Below, piece by piece: positions 10,439-20,200 of a stretch of DNA of 64,000 bases. The notes beneath the pieces are model-generated. The model had not been told where the DNA came from, searched no databases, and saw nothing but the letters and a program-made list of their open reading frames with translations. Made by a program: the position numbers and the translations under genes. Source of the DNA: Muribaculaceae bacterium (GTDB lineage Bacteria; Bacteroidota; Bacteroidia; Bacteroidales; Muribaculaceae); the NCBI GenBank assembly GCA_022510425.1, contig JAFLTO010000001.1:62001-126000 (forward strand), given 5' to 3'. Positions within the stretch are counted from its first letter, which is position 1, and every line of letters starts with the position of its first letter.

Positions 10439-11566
10439 ATGATACATTGGATTTTCAACGACATCATAGCTTTTTTTGTATCAATCTTGTTGGCAGGGAT
10501 TATAATACCCCAGATTCTCTTGATTGCATTCAGAAAAAAACTTTTTGATGAAGTTGACGAGCGAAAAATCCACAAGGGAGTGATTCCGAGATTAGGAGGA
10601 ATAGCATTTTTCCCCTCGATTCTATTTTCTTTTTTCATAGTTTTAGGTTTCAGCCTTAAATATTATGGATGGGAAACAATTGGTCCGTATATGGACGTAT
10701 TGGTGCCCTTCTTTTTTATGGTATGTGCCGTTCTTCTTATGTTTCTTGTAGGAATAGCCGACGACCTTATAGGAGTGAGGTATATGGCGAAATTCGCCAT
10801 ACAGATTTTGGCCTCCATTCTTATAGTGTTTTCCGGTCAATACATAGATAATTTTTTCGGATTCCTTTGGATTCATCATGTATATAACTGGATCGGATGG
10901 ATTGTTACTGCCTTTATGGTAGTGTATGTTGTCAATGCGATAAATCTGATAGATGGAATTGACGGTTTGGCATCAGGTCTAAGCACTGTAGCTTTTGTTT
11001 TCTACACTATTATTTTTTATCAGGCAGGACAATACACCTATTCTCTGTTGGCGGCTGCTTCAGCAGGTACACTTATGCCTTTTTTCTACTATAATGTTTT
11101 TGGTAATGTCATTAAGCAGAAAAAAATATTCATGGGTGACACCGGGGCCTTGACCACAGGAATGATACTGATTTTCCTTGCAATTGAGATGCTCCACATT
11201 GATGATTCAGGTTTGGTTCTTACTTATAATCCTGTAATACTCGGCATATCCCCTTTGCTCCTTCCTTTGTTTGATGTGGTAAGAGTATATTTACACCGTG
11301 TAGTTAGACATAAGAATCCATTTTTACCCGATAAAGCCCATATTCATCATAAACTCTTGGCATTAGGTTTGAATCAAAGGATAGCTTTGATAGCGATATT
11401 ACTTGGATCGATGTTCTTCATTGTGATCAACATGTTCCTGTCAAGTTTCTTGAATCCCACATTTATCATTTTAGGCGATATTTTCTTATACTCTATAACC
11501 AACGTTATCCTTTCTAAGACTATACATAAAAGAGAAAAACGTTTGGGTAAAAAACTATGTGACTAA
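10439..11566 (+). CDS. Undecaprenyl-phosphate GlcNAc-1-phosphate transferase (WecA/MraY family)
   Basis: 375 aa polytopic; RKIHKGVIPRLGGIAFF, NAINLIDGIDGLASG, FMGDTGALTTG, HRVVRHKNPFLPDKAHIHHKLL. Confidence 0.92.
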   Translation: MIHWIFNDIIAFFVSILLAGIIIPQILLIAFRKKLFDEVDERKIHKGVIPRLGGIAFFPSILFSFFIVLGFSLKYYGWETIGPYMDVLVPFFFMVCAVLLMFLVGIADDLIGVRYMAKFAIQILASILIVFSGQYIDNFFGFLWIHHVYNWIGWIVTAFMVVYVVNAINLIDGIDGLASGLSTVAFVFYTIIFYQAGQYTYSLLAAASAGTLMPFFYYNVFGNVIKQKKIFMGDTGALTTGMILIFLAIEMLHIDDSGLVLTYNPVILGISPLLLPLFDVVRVYLHRVVRHKNPFLPDKAHIHHKLLALGLNQRIALIAILLGSMFFIVINMFLSSFLNPTFIILGDIFLYSITNVILSKTIHKREKRLGKKLCD

Positions 11567-11578
11567 ACTTCCTTTATT

Positions 11579-12868
11579 TTGGAACGTATCCATCTATGTT
11601 TGAACCATATGTCCGGTAAAGAACTGGACTATGTAAAAAAAGCATTTGAGGGAAACTGGGTGGTACCCTTAGGACCCGATGTCGATGCTTTTGAAAAATC
11701 CCTTGAAAACTTTGTAGACACAAATACGGAAGGCACTTCGGTTTCCAACAGCAAGGTGGTGGCGTTATCTTCCGGAACAGCAGCCCTCCATTTAGCTCTT
11801 GTGGGTTGTAATGTGGGACTTGGTGATGAAGTGTTAGTGCAATCATTCACCTTCTGTGCCTCAAGTAATCCCGTAACCTATTTAGGAGCAACACCCGTAT
11901 TCATAGATTCTGAGCGAGAGACGTGGAATATGGATCCGGAGCTTCTTGCCATAGCCATCGAAGATCGGGTTGTTAAAACCGGCAAGAAACCTAAAGCTAT
12001 TATACCTGTGGCATTATATGGTATGCCATATCAAATCGAGAAAATAAAGGAGGTTGCAGAGAGATATGAAATACCCCTGATAGAGGATGCTGCCGAAGGC
12101 TTCGGTTCACGTTATAAAGGCCGGGTTTTAGGCACTTTCGGCAAATTCGGAGTATTAAGTTTCAATGGAAACAAAATGATCACCACATCAGGTGGAGGTG
12201 CGTTGATATGTAGAGATGAAAAAGCAAAGAACGAATTAATGTTTTATGCAACACAGGCTCGGGAGTCATATCCTTATTATCAACATGAAAAGATAGGATA
12301 CAATTACAGAATGAGTAACATTTGTGCAGCTATTGGCAGAGGGCAAATGACTATCTTGGAAGAACATATCGCACATCATAAATATGTGCAAAAACGATAT
12401 TGTGAATTATTACAAGACGTACAGGGGATTAAAATGCATCAAGCACCCGTATTATCGTCTGAGGGTGATGATTTAAAGGGGACGTTTGATTCTAACTATT
12501 GGTTGTGCACTGCTTTACTTGATCCCTCTTTAAAGATAAGGGGACAGGAAAATGCATATAAATCAATTGTGAAAGGAGCTGTTGGAGGAGCTTCGGGAGT
12601 TACTCATGTTGCCACCTCCTCTCATACAGAGCATGAGCCGAATGCTAATGTGGAAGCATTGCGAATTGCTCTTGACCAAGCCAATATTGAAGCTCGGCCT
12701 TTGTGGAAACCTATGCATTTACAGCCGGTGTATAAAAAAAATCCGGCTTATGTCAATGGAGTTTCAGAATCACTTTTCAAAGTAGGTATTTGTTTGCCGT
12801 CCGGACCATGGGTTACCGACACTCATATCGATTACATTGTTTCCATTATAAAGAATTCCATATTATAA
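11579..12868 (+). CDS. DegT/DnrJ/EryC1/StrS family aminotransferase
   Basis: 429 aa; LSSGTAALHLAL, IEDAAEGFGSRYKG, FSFNGNKMITTSGGGAL. The track start is TTG; an in-frame ATG is at 11609. Confidence 0.92.
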   Translation: MERIHLCLNHMSGKELDYVKKAFEGNWVVPLGPDVDAFEKSLENFVDTNTEGTSVSNSKVVALSSGTAALHLALVGCNVGLGDEVLVQSFTFCASSNPVTYLGATPVFIDSERETWNMDPELLAIAIEDRVVKTGKKPKAIIPVALYGMPYQIEKIKEVAERYEIPLIEDAAEGFGSRYKGRVLGTFGKFGVLSFNGNKMITTSGGGALICRDEKAKNELMFYATQARESYPYYQHEKIGYNYRMSNICAAIGRGQMTILEEHIAHHKYVQKRYCELLQDVQGIKMHQAPVLSSEGDDLKGTFDSNYWLCTALLDPSLKIRGQENAYKSIVKGAVGGASGVTHVATSSHTEHEPNANVEALRIALDQANIEARPLWKPMHLQPVYKKNPAYVNGVSESLFKVGICLPSGPWVTDTHIDYIVSIIKNSIL

Positions 12869-12877
12869 ACAATTACT

Positions 12878-15268
12878 ATGAAAATCTTCCGGTTCCTTTT
12901 TATATCTATATTTTTTTTCAATCAATTTTTTATTTACGCGCAGAGCCCAAATGAAGAAAGCAATAATAACAATGAAACGGTGGGATTAGTGCTTTCCGGA
13001 GGAGGAGCCAAGGGCATAGCGCATATAGGTGTGATTAAAGCATTGGAAGATAACGAAATACCTATTGACTATGTCACCGGCACATCCATGGGAGCAATAG
13101 TAGGTTCTTTATACAGTTGCGGATGGAATCCGGATCAAATGCTTGGCTTGATTCTTTCACCCGGTTTCAAAGACTGGAGCAGCGGGACTCTTAACAAAAA
13201 ATTCGAATACTATGTTTCTATGGATCAGCCTACTCCAAAATGGCTCACGTTGAATCCGGAAAAAAATGACAGCACCAATATTTTCTCACATATTATACCT
13301 ACATCTCTCATCAACCCCATCCCGATGAATTTAGAGTTTTTGGAGCTTTATTCACCGTACACGGAGCAATGTGGAGAAAACTTTAACAATCTTTTTGTAC
13401 CGTTCAGATGTGTGACAAGTGATGTTTATCACAAACACAAGATTGTTCTAAAATCGGGGTCTCTGGGTGACGCAGTCAGAGCTTCCATGAGTTTCCCTTT
13501 GGTTTTCAAACCTATTAAAATTGATGGAGTGTTGGTGTATGACGGAGGCATTTACGATAATTTCCCGGTTGATGTAATGCAAGAAGATTTTCATCCCGAC
13601 TTCATAATAGGAGTTTCGGTATCGGCACCTGACGGTAAACCTGAACCGGGTGATATCTATAGCCAACTTGAGGATATGATCATACAAAACAATAACTATG
13701 ACGTACCAGCTAAAAATGGAGTAAAGATACAGGTGCCCGTTTTAAATTATGGAGTTCTTGACTGGGGAGAAGCAAAAGAGATATATGAAATAGGATATAA
13801 AACCGGACTGTCGATGGTAGACTCAATCAAGAAAAGAGTATCGGCTAGAGAGAGCCTGGCTGAGGTGACGAAACGGAGAGAGGAGTTTGCTTCACAAACC
13901 CCCGTAGTATCGTTCGACTCAATTGAAGTGACGGGTGCTACCCCATCTCAAACAAAATACCTGAAATTCCTTTTTGAGGGTAAAAGGAAGAAAGGAGAAC
14001 CTTTCAGACCCATTGGATTGGGACAAGTGAAAGAAGGATATTACCGGGCAGTAGAAGAAGGAAAGCTTTATAATTTACTACCCCAGGCTAAGTTTGGTGA
14101 AGACGGTAAAAATGTCTTGCTTCTGGAAGCCACTGTAAAGAGTCCTTGGTCAGTTGGCGTAGGAGGTTGGATATCCAGTTCTACTAACAGTATGCTTTAC
14201 CTGACTGCAGGGTTTCATACCTTAAGTTTCAACAGTCTGAGCATTGATATTGGAGGTTGGCTGGGACAATCTTATTATGCAGGGCAATTAAGAGCAAAAG
14301 TTAATCTCACGTCCTCCACCCCTTCATATCTTGAATTGGAAGGAGTGGTGAGTCGTCAGAAGTACTATAATGATGAAATACTATTTTTTGAGTCTAGTCT
14401 ACCCTCTTTCATTAATGAGTTTCAAGATTATGTGAAACTAAAATATAAATGGGCAATTGGACATCCGGCCAAAGGGTTTGTAAGTCTTGGATATGGTAAA
14501 ATCGTTGACACCTATTTCCCACAATTTGAGTCAGACTACTACAGACTTTACAAAGACAAGACAGTCTATAAAGTGGCCACATTCCAAGGAGGTATAGAAT
14601 TAAACACTCTTAACAATCTTATGTATCCTTCACAAGGTAAAGATTGGTTATTTAAACTAATGTTCAATCATGAAGAGAGCCAGTTAAGAATATATGAAGC
14701 CGAGACATTGGATAAATGGCAACATCATTTCGTAGGATCACTTGAACTCCTATGGAAACACTATTTCAATCTGCACAATAATTTCAAATTAGGAGGATTA
14801 GTAAACGGAATTTATACTTTCAATAAACTGTATCAGGATTACACCGCCACAATGATGCATTCTCCTGCATTCGCTCCCACACCATCTACTAAAAATTACT
14901 TTAATCCGGCATTCCGTTCCCCGAGTTATTTAGCTGCAGGCTTAATACCAATCTGGACACCATTCAATCACGCACAGTTGCGAGGAGATTTCTATGCTTT
15001 TTTACCTATACGTTATATCTCACCTGACTATAGTGCCACACCTGATGTTAGTTCATCAACGCCAACTTATTCTGATCCCCAAGTTATAGCTAGATACGAT
15101 GGTTGGTTTAAGAAACCGCAATATCTTTGCGAACTGGCGGCAGTTTATAATTTCCCATTCTCAAGTATTTCTCTTTATGTGAATTATCTTTCCTCACCCA
15201 ATAAGGGCTCATGGAATTTCGGAATCAATTTCGGGCTGTTTTTCCAGGCACCCAAACTGATCCGTTAG
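12878..15268 (+). CDS. Patatin-like phospholipase with C-terminal BamA/surface-antigen-type barrel
   Basis: 796 aa; signal peptide, GGGAKGIAHIG, GTSMG, DGG, then POTRA-like and beta-rich C-terminal region. Confidence 0.92.
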   Translation: MKIFRFLFISIFFFNQFFIYAQSPNEESNNNNETVGLVLSGGGAKGIAHIGVIKALEDNEIPIDYVTGTSMGAIVGSLYSCGWNPDQMLGLILSPGFKDWSSGTLNKKFEYYVSMDQPTPKWLTLNPEKNDSTNIFSHIIPTSLINPIPMNLEFLELYSPYTEQCGENFNNLFVPFRCVTSDVYHKHKIVLKSGSLGDAVRASMSFPLVFKPIKIDGVLVYDGGIYDNFPVDVMQEDFHPDFIIGVSVSAPDGKPEPGDIYSQLEDMIIQNNNYDVPAKNGVKIQVPVLNYGVLDWGEAKEIYEIGYKTGLSMVDSIKKRVSARESLAEVTKRREEFASQTPVVSFDSIEVTGATPSQTKYLKFLFEGKRKKGEPFRPIGLGQVKEGYYRAVEEGKLYNLLPQAKFGEDGKNVLLLEATVKSPWSVGVGGWISSSTNSMLYLTAGFHTLSFNSLSIDIGGWLGQSYYAGQLRAKVNLTSSTPSYLELEGVVSRQKYYNDEILFFESSLPSFINEFQDYVKLKYKWAIGHPAKGFVSLGYGKIVDTYFPQFESDYYRLYKDKTVYKVATFQGGIELNTLNNLMYPSQGKDWLFKLMFNHEESQLRIYEAETLDKWQHHFVGSLELLWKHYFNLHNNFKLGGLVNGIYTFNKLYQDYTATMMHSPAFAPTPSTKNYFNPAFRSPSYLAAGLIPIWTPFNHAQLRGDFYAFLPIRYISPDYSATPDVSSSTPTYSDPQVIARYDGWFKKPQYLCELAAVYNFPFSSISLYVNYLSSPNKGSWNFGINFGLFFQAPKLIR

Positions 15269-16217
15269 CAGTTATCAAGACTCCTTCCACTCGAGCCATT
15301 TTGAGAAGTTCCTGAGCTTCTTCCACAGTACCAGCCATACAAGCTGTGGCCAATCCATCAGCCTCCATGCAAGTTGGAGCGATTACGGTGGCACTTAAAA
15401 TCTCTGACTCAACGGGGCGTCCTGTAGTTGGTGAAATAGTGTGTCCAACTTTTCTTCCGTTTTCCTCTCTGAAATTCCTATAATTTCCGGAAGTTGCTAT
15501 TCCTGCATCCGTTAATTCCAAAATTTCGGCAGCTTCCTTGCCGGACTCGACACCTTCTTGGGGAACATCTATAGCTATACGCCATTTACCTCCCGAAGGG
15601 CTGTGGCCACTTAGTGATATTTCACCACCAATTTCTACCATATAATTCGATACTCCGTTTCTTTTAAACATATCACCAACTGCATCACATCCATAACCCT
15701 TGGCTATTGCTGAAAAATTAAAATGGACTCTTGGGTCTTCCTTTATAATTGTTCCATCCTGAATTTTTGTTTTGAGAATGCCTACAAAATCCAAAATACT
15801 ATCAATTGCCAATGTATCTCTTGAAGCCGTATGTCCTATACCGAATCCCCAGGCATCAACCAACGGTGACACAGTAGGATCAAAACGCCCTGAACTTAAT
15901 TCATTAATTTTGATGGAAGCATTATAAACTTTTATTAAATGAGGGTCAGCCTTTACACGATCTTTGGCATTTAATTCTGATACAAGAGAGTTCTTATCAA
16001 ACACAGAAAGACTTTTACTAACATCATTCAAAACCGGCAATATGGAATCTTGAAGTTCTTTGGGGCCTTGAAAGGTTACATGATAGACAGTATTCCAAAT
16101 CATTCCTTCAGCTTTTACAAATGCCTCACTCTTGGAGCAGGCAATTGAAACACAGAAGAACATTATGACACCTCCAATCAGATAATAAAATTTAGCCATG
16201 ATGTTTATTTTTTTCAA
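15225..16217 (-). CDS. apbE: FAD:protein FMN transferase (ApbE family)
   Basis: 330 aa; lipoprotein signal, FDPTVSPLVDAWGFG, HFNFSAIAKGYGCDAV, GHTISPTTGRPVES. Confidence 0.92.
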   Translation of the reverse strand: MKKINIMAKFYYLIGGVIMFFCVSIACSKSEAFVKAEGMIWNTVYHVTFQGPKELQDSILPVLNDVSKSLSVFDKNSLVSELNAKDRVKADPHLIKVYNASIKINELSSGRFDPTVSPLVDAWGFGIGHTASRDTLAIDSILDFVGILKTKIQDGTIIKEDPRVHFNFSAIAKGYGCDAVGDMFKRNGVSNYMVEIGGEISLSGHSPSGGKWRIAIDVPQEGVESGKEAAEILELTDAGIATSGNYRNFREENGRKVGHTISPTTGRPVESEILSATVIAPTCMEADGLATACMAGTVEEAQELLKMARVEGVLITANGSVWVPGKTARN

Positions 16218-16233
16218 ATTTAGTCATTTTCAT

Positions 16234-16241
16234 TAATTTTG
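16234..16241 (+). promoter_or_regulatory. Candidate -7 element TAATTTTG immediately before the DJ-1 start
   Basis: TAATTTTG (TAnnTTTG) ends 5 nt before the ATG at 16247; implies a near-leaderless mRNA. Confidence 0.4.
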
Positions 16242-16246
16242 CTATT

Positions 16247-16837
16247 ATGAAAGAATCATTTGTTTTTCTCGCTGACGGTTTCGAAGAAATCGAAGCAATC
16301 ACAGTAATCGACGTTTTACGCCGAGCCGGAATAAACTTACAGACAATATCCATCACCTCTGCGCTTCAAGTGAAGGGAGCCCATGGAGTAACCGTAAATG
16401 CAGATCTTCTATTCGATAACACCTTGTTTTCAAATCCTGCTTGGCTGATATTGCCGGGAGGAATGCCCGGTGCCACTAATTTATATGAATTCGGACCTTT
16501 ACAAGGGTTACTGAAGAATCAGGCAGAATCTGAGCATGGAAGAATAGCTGCCATATGTGCCGCACCGGCAGTTGTTTTAGGACAACTGGGTCTTCTTAAA
16601 AAGGAGAAAGCCACCTGTTATCCTGGTTTTGAACATATGATAGAAGGTGCGGAATTAATAGACGAACCGGTTGTGGTTAGTCACAAATTTGTCACCGGTA
16701 ACGGACCGGCTTATGCCTTACCTTGGGCCTTGACAATTGTTAAGGAAGCACTTGGACAGGAAGCTGCGGCTAAAGTGGCAAGCGGAATGCTTTACTATCC
16801 CACTGAATTAAATCCGCAAGACAACTACTTCGGATAA
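16247..16837 (+). CDS. DJ-1/PfpI family protein
   Basis: 196 aa; FLADGFEEIEAITVIDVLRRAG, PGGMPGATNL, AAICAAPAVVLG. Confidence 0.93.
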   Translation: MKESFVFLADGFEEIEAITVIDVLRRAGINLQTISITSALQVKGAHGVTVNADLLFDNTLFSNPAWLILPGGMPGATNLYEFGPLQGLLKNQAESEHGRIAAICAAPAVVLGQLGLLKKEKATCYPGFEHMIEGAELIDEPVVVSHKFVTGNGPAYALPWALTIVKEALGQEAAAKVASGMLYYPTELNPQDNYFG

Positions 16838-16838
16838 G

Positions 16839-17426
16839 ATGGATTCTTATTTCACTATTGCAAAAGAGGGAACGGGCATCTTTAAGGAAAAGATGAGCAA
16901 GTTTCTCTCTTTTGCTGTTTTGGTGGAATCTACAGAGGAAGCCAAGGCTGTCGTGAAAAAATATCAGAACGAATATCATGATGCCCGTCATGTGTGTTGG
17001 GCTTATATGCTTGGACCCGATCGACAGGAATGGCAACTCAATGACAACGGCGAACCATCGGGCACTGCTGGCAAACCTATTTTAGGTCAAATCAACAGTT
17101 TTGGGCTCACTAATGTAATCGTTGTAGTTGTCAGGTATTTCGGTGGTATAAAATTGGGAACTCCCGGTCTTATAGCAGCATACCGTGAAGCTGCTCGACT
17201 TGCACTTGAAGATGGGGGTAAAAAAGAAATCCATAAAACACAAACCATTAAAATAACTTTTCCTTATATTTCTTCTAACGATGTAATGAAAATCATTAAA
17301 TCGGAAGAAATAATAGTGCAGGACAAAATTTTTGACAATTCGTGTGAAATGACATTATCTTTTCGAGAAGATCATGCTGATCATATCAAGTCACGGCTAT
17401 CCAATATTTCCGGACTCAGCTTATAA
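16839..17426 (+). CDS. YigZ/IMPACT family protein
   Basis: 195 aa; HDARHVCWAYMLG, NDNGEPSGTAGKPIL, VVVVRYFGGIKLGTPGLIAAYREAA. Confidence 0.93.
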   Translation: MDSYFTIAKEGTGIFKEKMSKFLSFAVLVESTEEAKAVVKKYQNEYHDARHVCWAYMLGPDRQEWQLNDNGEPSGTAGKPILGQINSFGLTNVIVVVVRYFGGIKLGTPGLIAAYREAARLALEDGGKKEIHKTQTIKITFPYISSNDVMKIIKSEEIIVQDKIFDNSCEMTLSFREDHADHIKSRLSNISGLSL

Positions 17427-17479
17427 TTAGAAATTCTTTTAGAGTTTCTCTATTACTCCCAAATCAAAAACTCGTACTC

Positions 17480-18220
17480 ATGAAATGGATTTTCTTTGAT
17501 CTTGACGATACACTTTGGAATTTCACAGCAAATTCTGCCGTAGCATTAAGGAAACTATATGAGATATCCCCTATTCTAAAAAAACTTTTCAAAGACATCT
17601 CTGAATTTATAAATATCTATCATGATAAAAATCAATTATTGTGGGATCTTTATGCTCAAGGGAAAGTAACGACTAATCAATTGAAAGTGGAGAGGTGGCG
17701 GCTCACCTTATCCACCCGACAGTTTGAAGTTTTAACCGCAGTGTGTGAGGAACTCGACAGAAATTATCTTGATATTTTGGCACAAGAGAGCGAAAAGATA
17801 GAAGGTGTGGAAGAACTTTTAGAAAAAATCTCAAAAAATTCACTTATAGCCGTTCTTTCAAACGGATTTTCTAAAACCCAATATAAAAAACTGCATTATT
17901 CAGGATTGGAGAAATATATCAACCGAGTTATCGTGAGTGAAGAAATCGGGATAAATAAACCAAACAAAAAACTATTTGATTATTCAATATCAGAAACTGG
18001 CGCCACACCCCCCTATCTAATGGTCGGAGATCATGCACAAACTGATATCATCGGAGCCATGAAAGCCGGATGGCATGCTATATGGTACAATCCCGAAGGT
18101 AAACCGTTTCCTCTTTCAGAGGTAGAGATGCAAACTCAGGGAATAGACAGTCACCTTCTCGTTGGCATTGTTAAAAATATGACTGAATTGTATAAAGCAA
18201 TTCAAAATTTCTATAAGTGA
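17480..18220 (+). CDS. HAD-family YjjG-like noncanonical pyrimidine nucleotidase
   Basis: 246 aa; FFDLDDTLWNF, AVLSNGF, VGDHAQTDIIGAMKAGWHAIWYN. Confidence 0.85.
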   Translation: MKWIFFDLDDTLWNFTANSAVALRKLYEISPILKKLFKDISEFINIYHDKNQLLWDLYAQGKVTTNQLKVERWRLTLSTRQFEVLTAVCEELDRNYLDILAQESEKIEGVEELLEKISKNSLIAVLSNGFSKTQYKKLHYSGLEKYINRVIVSEEIGINKPNKKLFDYSISETGATPPYLMVGDHAQTDIIGAMKAGWHAIWYNPEGKPFPLSEVEMQTQGIDSHLLVGIVKNMTELYKAIQNFYK

Positions 18221-18321
18221 AAAAAAATCACGATATTTGCAGTGCCAAATCGGCTAAGAAAATAACAGATCAGTCTTGAAAAGACTATCTAAGATATAAT
18301 AACATTAATAATTAAACAGTT

Positions 18322-18411
18322 ATGCCAAGCGGAAAGAAAAGGAAAGGTCACAAGATGGCCACTCACAAGCGCAAAAAGAGACTGAGAAAGAATCGTCACA
18401 AGAAGAAGTGA
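18322..18411 (+). CDS. 29-aa highly basic protein, AURKAIP1/COX24-type (probable ribosome-associated)
   Basis: atgccaagcgga...aagaagaagtga encodes MPSGKKRKGHKMATHKRKKRLRKNRHKKK; below the ORF-track length cutoff. Confidence 0.85.
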   Translation: MPSGKKRKGHKMATHKRKKRLRKNRHKKK

Positions 18412-18467
18412 GGAAGGCTATCGGGAAAATGAGATCACGACTTTTTCCCTAAAGGCCGCAATAATTG

Positions 18468-18522
18468 GCAGACATAAACAAGGTGGGGAGAAACTTCATC
18501 TTTGTTATGTCTGCAAGTTTTT
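18468..18522 (+). terminator. Intrinsic terminator/attenuator between the 29-aa ORF and rng
   Basis: gcagacataa / ttatgtctgc 10-bp stem, extended by caagg/ctttg with one bulge, followed by aagttttta. Confidence 0.7.
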
Positions 18523-18565
18523 ATGTACATAGCCGAATAACTAACGGCTTCTATAACAAACAAAA

Positions 18566-20200
18566 ATGAAAAGCGAATTAGTAGTAGACGTCCAGCAAAA
18601 AGAAATCTCCATAGCTCTGCTTGAAGAAAACCGTCTTGTATCCTTACAAAAAGAGAGCAGAAATCAGGCATATGCGGTGGGAGATCTTTACCTTGCTAAG
18701 GTGAAGAAAATAATGCCGGGACTTAATGCCGCATTTGTGGATGTGGGCTTCGAAAAAGACGCTTTTCTTCATTATCTTGATCTGGGTCCTCAGTTCAATA
18801 CATTCAAAGCCTTTCTAAAGGAAGCTCGGGATGATAAAAAAAAGGTGCCGAATATTTCTAAATTCGAGCAGTTGGAAGATATTCCTAAACAAGGTACGAT
18901 ACAAGATGTAATTAAGCCCGGCGATCAACTTTTGGTGCAAATCGCTAAGGAGCCTATATCTTCGAAAGGACCAAGACTTACTACAGAAATTTCATTTACG
19001 GGACGTTTTCTTGTTCTAATGCCTTTCGGCGATAAAATTTCGGTTTCTCAAAAAATCAAATCCACCGAAGAGAAAGTGCGTTTGCGTCAACTTGTTGGTA
19101 GTATCAAACCCAAAGGATACAGCGTTATTATACGCACTTCAGCTGAGAACAAGAAATTTGCCGAACTCAATCAGGAGCTTCGTTCACTTGTAAAAGCCTG
19201 GGAAGATTCTATTGTGAAATTCCAACGTAGCCAGCCTCCTATGCTTGTTTATGAGGAAGAGTCAAGAGCTGTAAGCATTATACGCGACATTTTTTCAACT
19301 GACTTTGAATATGTTCATGTAAATGACAAGGCTGCCTTTGAACAGATCCAAAGATATGTCGAGCTTATATATCCTGAAAAGAAAGAAGTGGTTAAACTTT
19401 ATCAAAAGGATACTCCCATTTTTGACCATTTCAACATCACACGCCAAATAAAGAGTTCTTTTGGAAAGACTGTTTCTTTCAAAAGCGGTGCTTATATCAT
19501 CATAGAACACACGGAAGCATTGCATGTAATAGATGTAAATTCAGGCAACCGAAGTAAGCAAAGCAGCGATCAGGAAACTAACGCTCTTGATGTTAACCTA
19601 AAGGCTGCAGATGAAATAGCTCGACAGTTGCGACTGAGAGATATGGGAGGAATTATCGTGATTGATTTCATCGACATGAACAAAGCCGAACATCGGCAGA
19701 CTCTATATGAGCACATGAAAGAAATAATGAGTCATGACCGTGCACGGCACAATATACTCCCGCTTAGCAAATTCGGGCTAATGCAGATCACGCGCCAAAG
19801 GGTCCGTCCTGCTTTGGATGTAACTACAGAGGAATCTTGTCCTTCCTGCTATGGTAAGGGACATATACAACCTTCATTATTATTCACAGATAAACTTGAC
19901 GAAAAACTAGATTATCTTGTGAATACTCTTCAAGTGAACAGGTTTACAATGTATATCCATCCCTATGTGGAAGCTTATATAAAGAAAGGATTGATATCTA
20001 TCTTTACCAAATGGCGTAGGAAATACGGTAGACGATTTAAAGTGCTCCCTGATCAATCTCTTGCCTATCTACAGTATAAAGTGATCGACAGTGAGGGAAA
20101 AGAGATAGATTTAAAGGAAGAAAGAGATTTCAACAGTAATCAGTCTAAGAGTCATGCCCGTCACAAGGACTCAGATAATGAAGAAAATCAGCCACAATGA
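18566..20200 (+). CDS. rng: Ribonuclease E/G family
   Basis: 544 aa; S1-like GDLYLAKVKKIMPGLNAAFVDVGFEKDAFLH, HVIDVNSGNRS, GGIIVIDFIDM, CPSCYGKG. Confidence 0.95.
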   Translation: MKSELVVDVQQKEISIALLEENRLVSLQKESRNQAYAVGDLYLAKVKKIMPGLNAAFVDVGFEKDAFLHYLDLGPQFNTFKAFLKEARDDKKKVPNISKFEQLEDIPKQGTIQDVIKPGDQLLVQIAKEPISSKGPRLTTEISFTGRFLVLMPFGDKISVSQKIKSTEEKVRLRQLVGSIKPKGYSVIIRTSAENKKFAELNQELRSLVKAWEDSIVKFQRSQPPMLVYEEESRAVSIIRDIFSTDFEYVHVNDKAAFEQIQRYVELIYPEKKEVVKLYQKDTPIFDHFNITRQIKSSFGKTVSFKSGAYIIIEHTEALHVIDVNSGNRSKQSSDQETNALDVNLKAADEIARQLRLRDMGGIIVIDFIDMNKAEHRQTLYEHMKEIMSHDRARHNILPLSKFGLMQITRQRVRPALDVTTEESCPSCYGKGHIQPSLLFTDKLDEKLDYLVNTLQVNRFTMYIHPYVEAYIKKGLISIFTKWRRKYGRRFKVLPDQSLAYLQYKVIDSEGKEIDLKEERDFNSNQSKSHARHKDSDNEENQPQ

